Positions 1-4,703 of a stretch of 5,522 bases of DNA are shown here, piece by piece. The translations under genes were made by a program, and so were the position numbers. The first letter of the stretch is position 1. Every line of letters begins with the position of its first letter. Source of the stretch: Candidatus Peribacteraceae bacterium (GTDB lineage: Bacteria; Patescibacteriota; Gracilibacteria; Peribacterales; Peribacteraceae); the NCBI GenBank assembly GCA_022843885.1, contig JALHMU010000039.1, positions 3,101 to 8,622 on the forward strand, read 5' to 3'. The notes beneath the pieces were generated by a model that saw only the letters and a program-made list of their open reading frames with translations, had not been told where the DNA came from and ran no database searches.

Positions 1-15
1 ACATCGTGCAAAATA

Positions 16-45
16 TGTATACAACATATGTATAGCCAATTGAAC
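16..45. repeat. Composite direct repeat, copy 1 (operator-like)
   Basis: This copy contains, in order, TGTATACAA (16-24, whose first eight bases are a perfect palindrome), ATGTAT (28-33) and CAATTGAAC (37-45, beginning with the palindrome CAATTG). The same three modules recur in the same order at 114-139 with slightly shorter spacers. The left part also contains ATATGTATA twice (13-21 and 26-34), a 9-bp direct repeat with a 13-bp period. A repeated array of short palindromes upstream of a gene suggests binding sites for a dimeric regulator. No regulator is encoded in the window, so its identity is unknown. Confidence 0.55.
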
Positions 46-112
46 ATCACTTTCATGGCTCTATAAAGCGGAAAAACATCCTTTGACGAGGTCAGATTTC
101 GTACCTTCAAAG

Positions 113-139
113 TTGTATACAAAATGTATTCAATTGGAC
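113..139. repeat. Composite direct repeat, copy 2, with TTGTATACAA palindrome
   Basis: TTGTATACAA (113-122) is a perfect 10-bp palindrome. It is followed by ATGTAT (124-129) and CAATTGGAC (131-139), matching the module order at 16-45 about 98 bp upstream. Palindromes of this form are reported as operators for some GntR-family repressors, but assigning that family here would be a guess. The copy lies 50-80 bp before the glycosylase start codon, a position suited to transcriptional control. Confidence 0.55.
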
Positions 140-191
140 GTAGACAGAGCGTCGAAAATGGCATCAAATAAAGCAGAAGTCCTTGTTCACT

Positions 192-719
192 ATGCATGAA
201 GTCCTGAAAACGTCATTTTTCGACCGTCCGACCCTCGTGGTCGCCCGGGAACTGCTCGGCAAAGATCTCGTCAGAATACTGCCATCCGGAGAAGTCGTTC
301 GTATGATGGTGAACGAGGTTGAAGCCTATGACGGACCGGAGGATCGAGCCTGTCATGCCTTCCGCGGACGAACCAAACGCACCGATGTCATGTTCGGTCC
401 CGCCGGACGGATCTATGTCTACTTTGTATATGGCATGCACTGGATGCTGAACATCGTGACGGGTCCCAAAAACTACCCGGCTGCCATCCTTCTTCGTGGC
501 GCTGGTGACATTGTCGGCCCGGCTCGACTGACGAAGGCACTATCGATCGATGGAACATTGAATTGTCTTCCTGCTGATGCGGAAACAGGTCTGTGGTTTG
601 AAGATGCCAGTCGACAGATCGATCTATCATCGATTCTTGCCACGCCACGCATCGGCGTCGATTACGCCGGGAAAGAATGGGCGGAGAAACCGTATCGATT
701 CGTTTTGAAAAACGAATGA
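192..719 (+). CDS. mpg: 3-methyladenine DNA glycosylase, Mpg/AAG family
   Basis: A 175-residue monofunctional base-excision repair enzyme that flips out alkylated or deaminated purines, such as 3-methyladenine and hypoxanthine, and hydrolyses the N-glycosidic bond in the cytoplasm. It matches the family along its whole length, close to the usual bacterial size of about 180-210. N-terminal SFFDRPTLVVARELLGK is the family opening. VEAYDGPEDRACH holds the catalytic glutamate (E44, equivalent to human AAG E125), Y46 and H55. YVYFVYGMHWMLN holds Y77, the DNA-intercalating Y80 (human Y162) and N87, and R102 lies in ILLRG. The C-terminal RIGVDYAGKEWAEKPYRF is also typical. I chose ATG at 192; a TTG at 183 would add three residues. 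No strong Shine-Dalgarno is seen, only a weak GAAG. The next gene starts 48 bp downstream on the same strand. Every key residue is present, so it should be active. Confidence 0.95.
   Translation: MHEVLKTSFFDRPTLVVARELLGKDLVRILPSGEVVRMMVNEVEAYDGPEDRACHAFRGRTKRTDVMFGPAGRIYVYFVYGMHWMLNIVTGPKNYPAAILLRGAGDIVGPARLTKALSIDGTLNCLPADAETGLWFEDASRQIDLSSILATPRIGVDYAGKEWAEKPYRFVLKNE
698..717 (+). other. Perfect hairpin over the end of the glycosylase gene
   Basis: ATTCGTTTT (698-706) and AAAACGAAT (709-717) are perfect 9-bp inverted arms around GA, folding as an 8-bp stem with a TGAA tetraloop. The 3' arm runs into the first base of the TGA stop codon. No T-run follows directly, so it is not a classical intrinsic terminator. 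A second inverted pair, GAATGAA (714-720) with TTCATTC (733-739), shares bases 714-717 and would compete with it. It may act as an mRNA 3'-end or processing element, or as a weak attenuator between this gene and the lipoprotein gene. Confidence 0.4.
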
Positions 720-767
720 AGCGATTGTCAATTTCATTCACCTAGTTTGTTCCATACCATGTGTTTC

Positions 768-1280
768 ATGCGCACTCGTACTTTTGGACTTTGCTTTGCA
801 CTTCTTCTGCTCTCCGGTTGCAGTAGTGGAACACCGCAAGAAGCAGAAACCAATACATCTTTTCCGATTGATACCGAACAGATTAGCGAAAGTGATATAC
901 GTTCGATTGCAATTCTTGGTCGACAGGAATCCCTGATTGCAACTTTGACGGAAGACGGATGGGCGCATCTTCCTGATCAGAACGTTCGCGGATCTTTCAA
1001 TATGCAAACGAGCGTAGATGCAGCAACAGGAGGAGAGATGCATGACGTGACTGTCATTTTTGATGAACTTCCAGAGAATGCTTCCGACCTTCAAGGGTGG
1101 CTGGTACGCAGTGCACCGGTAGGCATTATTCGAATGGGAAATGTCATGGAGCAGGACGGGCAGTTCATTCTCCGGTTGAGCACGCCACGAGATGTTCGTC
1201 TCTACGATTATTTTGTTCTGGCAAAGGTTGGAGCGGACGGGTCCATGGGCGAGATCGTAGGATTACGCGATCTGCAGTAA
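768..1280 (+). CDS. Small lipoprotein with possible anti-sigma-factor-like (RskA C-terminal) domain
   Basis: A 170-residue predicted lipoprotein. From ATG 768 it begins MRTRTFGLCFALLLLSGC: a charged n-region, a hydrophobic core and a lipobox LSGC with the acylated cysteine at residue 18, followed by a Ser/Gly and Glu/Thr-rich linker. Upstream in-frame TTG (747) and ATG (759) would only add residues before the signal, so 768 is preferred. The mature part has a beta-rich pattern: GSFNMQTS, then VTVIFDELPE, then LQGWLVR, a glycine-containing turn, QFILRLST and YFVLAKVGADG. An LP motif followed by a GWLV strand, a small G strand and a final V-x-x-K/E strand is the order I associate with the C-terminal domain of RskA-type anti-sigma factors. 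This is recognition by layout only, with no sigma-binding zinc-finger domain. It lies 51 bp before lemA, which has its own promoter. An uncharacterised surface lipoprotein is the safe reading. Confidence 0.8.
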   Translation: MRTRTFGLCFALLLLSGCSSGTPQEAETNTSFPIDTEQISESDIRSIAILGRQESLIATLTEDGWAHLPDQNVRGSFNMQTSVDAATGGEMHDVTVIFDELPENASDLQGWLVRSAPVGIIRMGNVMEQDGQFILRLSTPRDVRLYDYFVLAKVGADGSMGEIVGLRDLQ

Positions 1281-1291
1281 ATCTGTGAGTG

Positions 1292-1300
1292 TGCTATACT
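1292..1300 (+). promoter_or_regulatory. Extended -10 promoter for lemA
   Basis: TGCTATACT matches the extended -10 consensus TGnTATAAT at all but one position. The -35 region is weak (CTGCAG at 1272-1277 with a 17-bp spacer), as is usual for extended -10 promoters. Transcription would start near 1307, giving a leader of about 25 nt before the lemA ATG at 1332. That leader is almost pure pyrimidine, contains ACTTTCT twice (1307-1313 and 1319-1325) and has no Shine-Dalgarno. Confidence 0.6.
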
Positions 1301-1331
1301 CATCGTACTTTCTATTTCACTTTCTTTCTGT

Positions 1332-1943
1332 ATGAGAAAATTTGTCCCTTGGATCGTTGCTGCAGCCGTCATCGTCGTGATCGGTGGATGGGCAATCGGT
1401 AGTTACAACTCGTTCGTTGATGCCAAGCAGGGTGTCGATAAGGCATGGTCCGATGTCGAAGTGCAGTACCAGCGCCGCAGCGATCTCGTGCCAAATCTCG
1501 TTGCAACCGTACAACAAGGTGCAAACGTCGAGCGCGAAATCTTACAGAACGTTGTCGAAGCACGCAGTGCATGGGCACAAGCAAGTCAGGCCGGCACACG
1601 TGAAGATCAGATCGCATCTGCAAGCAGTTTCGATTCCGCTATCAGTCGCTTGCTCGTAACGGTCGAGGCCTACCCACAGCTGAAATCCATCGAAGCATTT
1701 GCAGGCTTGTCTGCACAGCTGGAAGGAACGGAGAATCGCATCGCCACACACCGTCGTGATTTCAATGATGCCGTGCGCGTCTACAATGGCCGTGTGCAAC
1801 GTATTCCGGGCCGCTTGCTTGCTGGATTGTTTGGTTTCCAGCCGGAACCATTCTTTGAATCCGATGAAGGCACAGAAAGCGCACCTGAAGTGAATTTCGG
1901 TTCATCTTCTCCCGCCAATGCAGAAGCATCTTCAGATCAGTAG
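1332..1943 (+). CDS. lemA: LemA family protein
   Basis: A 203-residue membrane-anchored helical protein of the LemA family. Residues 5-24 form one transmembrane segment, after a short positively charged N-terminus. The family core follows: SYNSFVDAKQGVDKAWSDV, then VQYQRRSDLVPNLVATVQ around residues 44-61, the most conserved LemA signature. AYPQLKS at about 113-119, LEGTENRIATHRRDFNDAV near 131-149 and VYNGRVQRIPGRLLAGLFGF to about 169 complete it. The last 25 residues are an acidic, serine-rich tail. Topology is probably a short inside N-terminus with the helical bundle outside. The molecular role of the family is not settled. It has its own extended -10 promoter, no Shine-Dalgarno, and overlaps the next gene by 26 bp, indicating co-transcription with the TPM protein. 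This pairing recurs in many bacteria. Confidence 0.95.
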   Translation: MRKFVPWIVAAAVIVVIGGWAIGSYNSFVDAKQGVDKAWSDVEVQYQRRSDLVPNLVATVQQGANVEREILQNVVEARSAWAQASQAGTREDQIASASSFDSAISRLLVTVEAYPQLKSIEAFAGLSAQLEGTENRIATHRRDFNDAVRVYNGRVQRIPGRLLAGLFGFQPEPFFESDEGTESAPEVNFGSSSPANAEASSDQ

Positions 1944-2793
1944 CCTACTTCTCGGCTTTGCAGTTTTTCTTCAGACCGCACATGCGGTGACCGTTCCACC
2001 GAACGATGGTTTCGTGACCGACGTCGCAGGTATTCTTGCAACTGCCGACGAACAAGCATTGGAGCAGAAACTGACGCAGTACAAAGCCTCTACTAGCAAT
2101 GAGATTGCCGTGCTCATTCTTCCCTCTTTACATGGAGAAGATATCGCGGAAGCATCCGTCGAGATTGGACGCAGTTGGGGTGTAGGTAGCAAGGAATACA
2201 ACAATGGAATATTAATTTTGATCGATTACGAAGGCCGAGAAGTTTTCCTCGCAACTGGCTACGGACTTGAAGGCGCTGTTCCGGACATCGTTGCAAAAGG
2301 AATTATCGATACAGACCTCACGCCACATTTCCGTGACGGCGATTACATCGGAGGACTCAACGCTGCTGTCGATTCACTCGCAAAACATATTGGCGGTGAA
2401 TATACAGCGGAACGATATGAGAACACTGGATCCGACGTCAGTTTTTCTCCGGCACTGTTCTTCTTTGGATTCATGTTGCTGCAATGGATGTTCGCCATCA
2501 TGGCACGCAGCAAATCGTGGTGGGCTGGCGGTATCTTTGGCGGTATTGGTGGATTGATCCTTGCAGTCATCTTCACATGGTGGATTTCCATTCCGATTCT
2601 TGTGTTCCTTGGGTTGTTGCTTGATTACATCATTTCAAAAAACTTCAAATCTCGTGCTCCGACTGCATGGTGGGCCGGTGGGAATTGGGGTCCTGGTACA
2701 CGCGGTGGTATCGGTGGCCCACGTGGCGGCGGTGGATTCGGCGGTTTTGGTGGGGGATCATTCGGTGGAGGTGGTGCGAGAGGCAAGTGGTAA
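1918..2793 (+). CDS. TPM-domain membrane protein (YgcG-like) with glycine-rich C-terminus
   Basis: A 291-residue exported protein. Residues 1-23 are a signal peptide with a likely AHA cleavage site before VTVPPND. The TPM domain (PF04536 type, about 30-157) follows: GFVTDVAGIL, then NEIAVLILPSL, then RSWGVGSKEYNNGILILI, then REVFLATGYGLEGAVPD, and a PHFRDGDYIGGLNAAV motif. The domain is linked to phosphatase-like or photosystem-repair roles in plants, but its bacterial function is unclear. Residues 177-195 are one transmembrane segment. About 202-239 is a long hydrophobic stretch, rich in Trp and Ile, probably two helices. The tail from about 254 is mostly glycine and ends GGGGARGKW, a family hallmark usually seen as GGGGxxGxW. 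ATG 1918 lies inside lemA and fits the signal peptide exactly. There is no Shine-Dalgarno, so translational coupling to lemA is likely. Confidence 0.92.
   Translation: MQKHLQISSLLLGFAVFLQTAHAVTVPPNDGFVTDVAGILATADEQALEQKLTQYKASTSNEIAVLILPSLHGEDIAEASVEIGRSWGVGSKEYNNGILILIDYEGREVFLATGYGLEGAVPDIVAKGIIDTDLTPHFRDGDYIGGLNAAVDSLAKHIGGEYTAERYENTGSDVSFSPALFFFGFMLLQWMFAIMARSKSWWAGGIFGGIGGLILAVIFTWWISIPILVFLGLLLDYIISKNFKSRAPTAWWAGGNWGPGTRGGIGGPRGGGGFGGFGGGSFGGGGARGKW
2677..2775 (+). repeat. Low-complexity GGN-rich tract encoding the glycine tail
   Basis: Codons for residues 254-286 of the TPM protein are dominated by GGT, GGC, GGA and GGG, making a G-rich, imperfect triplet tract. It encodes the glycine-rich tail typical of the family. 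The codons are mixed rather than a pure repeat, so slippage is less likely than in a perfect array. On the opposite strand the tract creates a proline-rich open frame that I consider spurious. Confidence 0.7.
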
Positions 2794-2825
2794 AAAAGAT
2801 CTGTTTTTTTCTTGGAGATCTTTTT
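2793..2825 (+). terminator. Possible bidirectional A/T-stem terminator after the lemA-TPM pair
   Basis: AAAAAGATCT (2793-2802) and AGATCTTTTT (2816-2825) are perfect 10-bp inverted arms around a 13-nt, T-rich loop. The 3' arm ends in five T residues, and another T-run (2804-2810) lies in the loop. It starts at the last base of the TPM stop codon and ends 5 bp before the next promoter, exactly where an operon end is expected. The stem has only two G-C pairs, which makes it weaker than a classical intrinsic terminator. It could instead simply be an AT-rich promoter upstream region. Confidence 0.5.
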
Positions 2826-2829
2826 CACG

Positions 2830-2838
2830 TGTTACACT
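2830..2838 (+). promoter_or_regulatory. Extended -10 promoter, probably leaderless start
   Basis: TGTTACACT fits the TGnTAnnnT extended -10 pattern. The ATG of the following gene begins 7 nt after it, at 2845, which is where transcription itself would normally begin. The mRNA is therefore predicted to be leaderless or to carry only a base or two of leader. A TTGGAG at 2812-2817 could be a weak -35 but the spacer is short (15 bp). Confidence 0.55.
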
Positions 2839-2844
2839 TTTCTC

Positions 2845-3753
2845 ATGATCAAACAACTTTTTCTCGCGTCGGCAGTGCTGCTTGGCACAACTTGTACGGC
2901 GTTCGCAGCCGATCCAATTGATGATTCGTTGACGGTCACAGTGACCCCGCAGCAGTCATCAGGTGCGCCACGAGGAGCAACGCGTGTTCCATTCTTGAAT
3001 CTCACCTTCTCCGCATCGTGCGATGAAGATGTCACGTTGAACAGTGTTGAAGTGAAGCATGGCGGACTGGGAAACAGCGATGATCTTTCCTCGGTGTATG
3101 TGTTCAGTTCCTCACGCCGCGTCTCACGTGCGGTGCAATTTGATACCAACTCGCAACGAGCCACGATCCGATTCCTGCGCGGTATCGTCATTCCAAAGTG
3201 TGATGTTGTCACGATGCAGCTCTTCGCCGACATTTCACGTGATGCCGATCCCTCTGGTGAGCATACGATTTCCATTCCAAGTGCGACGAGTATTCAATCC
3301 AGTGCCGCGCATGTGAATCTGCAAGCGTCCGAACCATCAGTCGTTGTCACGAAGCCAAAAGTAGAAGGAAGCATTGAAGTTCGCATGCTTCCGGCTGACA
3401 AGCGTCCACGCTACGGTAGTCGCGCTCGAGTCGCACGCATTCAACTCTCCAGTGATAATCAGTCAGCCCATAAAATCGAATCCATCACATTGACCAACCG
3501 CGGAAGCGCTCGCTCGCTCGATTTGCAACAGATCTACTTGGAAAATTCACGTGGTGAACAGATCAGTAACATCATTTCGAAAATGGATGAGAAGTACATC
3601 ACGTTCAGATTCGATCCGCGATTTGTGTTGCCACGCAGTACCACGGTTATCTGGAACGTTCGTGGAATGGTCCGCGGATCCATCACCAAGACATTTCAAT
3701 TTACCGTCGAGGAAGCATCGGACATTACGGCCGAAGCAGTCAAACGACTTTGA
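2845..3753 (+). CDS. Secreted surface protein with two tandem beta-rich domains
   Basis: A 302-residue exported protein of unknown function. Residues 1-21 form a signal peptide (MIKQLFLASAVLLG...) with an AFA-type cleavage site before ADP. The rest is two copies of one domain, about residues 30-153 and 176-298. They align without gaps at an offset of 146 over the central part: VTLNSVEVKHGGLG with HKIESITLTNRGSA, LSSVYVF with LQQIYLE, and GIVIPK with RFVLPR. The pattern of alternating hydrophobic strands, with an initial TVTVTP motif, resembles the repeated domains of large surface proteins in Patescibacteria, from memory and not verified. Cysteines 59 and 119 occur only in the first copy, where copy two has N205 and S265, so they could form a disulfide. 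I chose ATG 2845 because it starts the signal peptide; a TTG at 2812 would place the promoter inside the gene. No membrane anchor follows, so the protein is either released or bound by a partner. Confidence 0.85.
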   Translation: MIKQLFLASAVLLGTTCTAFAADPIDDSLTVTVTPQQSSGAPRGATRVPFLNLTFSASCDEDVTLNSVEVKHGGLGNSDDLSSVYVFSSSRRVSRAVQFDTNSQRATIRFLRGIVIPKCDVVTMQLFADISRDADPSGEHTISIPSATSIQSSAAHVNLQASEPSVVVTKPKVEGSIEVRMLPADKRPRYGSRARVARIQLSSDNQSAHKIESITLTNRGSARSLDLQQIYLENSRGEQISNIISKMDEKYITFRFDPRFVLPRSTTVIWNVRGMVRGSITKTFQFTVEEASDITAEAVKRL

Positions 3754-3779
3754 AACCATGATTTGAAGGTCTCCGCACT

Positions 3780-3797
3780 GGACTTCCTACGGACTTC
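3780..3797. repeat. Short direct repeat upstream of the lipoprotein gene
   Basis: GGACTTC occurs at 3780-3786 and again at 3791-3797, 11 bp apart, about one helical turn. The pair lies just upstream of the candidate -10 of the next gene, in the 62-bp gap between genes. Two copies on the same DNA face could be an activator site. Seven-base repeats are short enough to arise by chance. Confidence 0.3.
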
Positions 3798-3799
3798 TG

Positions 3800-3808
3800 T
3801 GAAACACT
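3800..3808 (+). promoter_or_regulatory. Weak extended -10 element before the lipoprotein gene
   Basis: TGAAACACT resembles the TGnTACACT elements before two other genes here, with A in place of the first T of the hexamer. It ends 7 nt before the ATG at 3816, the same geometry as at 2830-2838. If used, the transcript would be leaderless. The AGGG directly before the ATG is too close to act as a normal Shine-Dalgarno. Confidence 0.35.
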
Positions 3809-3815
3809 TTAGGGC

Positions 3816-4700
3816 ATGCTGAAGCGAAGTTTCCTTGTCGGGTGCGTGCTTCTTGTCGGATGTGCTCCGAAGGAATTGCCAAACAATGAAGTACTGGAAC
3901 GCGCGACGCTTGCAAGTCAGACGCTGGCATCCTCTGCATTTTCGATTTCCATGAATGGGACGTTTACCGCTTTGGAAACAGGGCAGCAAGTGACGGGCAC
4001 ATTTACGTCGGAAGGTGCTACCGATGATCATGGAAAGAAAATGTCACAACATATCGAGGCTGATTTGACGTGGGGCGGTGTCACAAAGCCGGCACATGTA
4101 CTCTTCGCTGCAAATACATCCGTCATCAACAGCCAAACTTTTTTCTCCATCGAGAAAATACAACTGGAACCAAACTCAGCGGAGAACATGTTCTCATTCT
4201 TGACGCCACTGACTGGAAAATGGTGGGTCATGCCGTCGTCGGTAACCGGTAGTTTGAACATTGCGCCCGATCCCAATGTGCTGAAGGCACAAGCACAAGT
4301 AGTCCGCGTCGAGCGTGATGAAGGCATTCAAAAAACAGAGAATGGCTACGCGTATCATTATTTTGTGAGCTTGGATCAGGAGAAATTTCAGCGCTTCCTC
4401 AAAGATGCAGGACAATGGGATGAAACGCAGTTGGAAAACATGAAAGATCTGAAAGCCACGGGTGAATTGTGGATTGATGCGAAAACGTTCTACCTTGAAT
4501 CCGCCGTGTGGAAGATTGAATCCGCACCTGTGATGGATGGAACACTGAGCGCTACCATTACGATTCAACTGCGTGATCACGATGAGGCACAAGATATCAC
4601 TCAGCCAGAAAGTGCAGACGTGTTTCCGACCGAGGATTTTTCCCTTCCTGGAACCGACGACTCACTGGAGCCCGCTTCCGAATCTGGTACACTCCTCTAA
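3816..4700 (+). CDS. Lipoprotein, possibly LppX/LolA-like fold
   Basis: A 294-residue predicted lipoprotein of unknown function. The signal peptide MLKRSFLVGCVLLVGC ends in a lipobox LVGC with the acylated cysteine at residue 16, followed by an APKELPNN linker. A helix-like stretch (about 25-41) leads into amphipathic strands: FSISMNGTFTAL, then QVTGTFTSEG, then HIEADLTWGG, then HVLFAANTS. Later come GYAYHYFVSLD, a helical segment (about 188-209) and GELWIDAKTFYLESAVWKIE (217-236), then TLSATITIQLRDHDEAQDIT. A strand LWID followed by a xxLxxxxW strand and a final DHDEAQDI/ADVF ending is reminiscent of half-barrel lipid-binding lipoproteins of the LppX/LolA type and related bacterial domains. 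This is layout similarity only. The C-terminus (272-294) is acidic and disordered-looking. Its last codons carry the promoter of the next gene. Confidence 0.82.
   Translation: MLKRSFLVGCVLLVGCAPKELPNNEVLERATLASQTLASSAFSISMNGTFTALETGQQVTGTFTSEGATDDHGKKMSQHIEADLTWGGVTKPAHVLFAANTSVINSQTFFSIEKIQLEPNSAENMFSFLTPLTGKWWVMPSSVTGSLNIAPDPNVLKAQAQVVRVERDEGIQKTENGYAYHYFVSLDQEKFQRFLKDAGQWDETQLENMKDLKATGELWIDAKTFYLESAVWKIESAPVMDGTLSATITIQLRDHDEAQDITQPESADVFPTEDFSLPGTDDSLEPASESGTLL
4685..4693 (+). promoter_or_regulatory. Extended -10 promoter inside the end of the lipoprotein gene
   Basis: TGGTACACT fits TGnTACACT exactly like the element at 2830-2838, differing only in the free position. CTGGAG at 4665-4670 sits at a 17-bp spacer as a weak -35. 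The ATG of the PKD gene follows 11 nt after the hexamer, so the predicted leader is about three to four bases. Because it lies within codons for the end of the lipoprotein, the sequence is doing two jobs. Confidence 0.5.
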
Positions 4701-4703
4701 CGA

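Larger units (their letters stand above)
1..191. other. AT-rich noncoding region upstream of the glycosylase gene
   Basis: No convincing coding sequence is visible here: the forward frames are closed by stops within the first 66 bases, and nothing resembles the tail of an upstream gene. The region is richer in A+T than the coding DNA downstream and holds a composite repeat in two copies (16-45 and 114-139). It is the only intergenic stretch in the window longer than about 65 bases, so it is the natural place for a promoter and operators of the glycosylase gene. I could not find a convincing -35/-10 pair. TTGACG at 83-88 has no good -10 at normal spacing. No tRNA-like or riboswitch-like structure was recognised. 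Confidence 0.6.

Noticed and set aside
83..111. Sigma-70 type promoter with TTGACG as -35
   Set aside because: At 16-18 bp downstream there is no acceptable -10 hexamer (only TTCAAA-like sequence).
13..139. CRISPR-like or mobile-element ends from the repeated modules
   Set aside because: Only two imperfect copies with variable internal spacing, no uniform spacers, no cas or transposase gene, and no flanking target duplication.
738..1094. Minus-strand open frame of 118 codons
   Set aside because: It is opposite the lipoprotein gene, has a Cys/Arg/Ser-rich composition typical of antisense frames, and no recognisable motif.
2625..2828. Minus-strand open frame encoding a proline-rich peptide
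   Set aside because: It is the antisense of the glycine-rich TPM tail; GGN codons read as CCN on the other strand, and it has no promoter or homology that I recognise.
2832..3275. 147-codon open frame on the minus strand
   Set aside because: It lies opposite the well-supported secreted duplicated-domain protein and shows no domain pattern or signal of its own.
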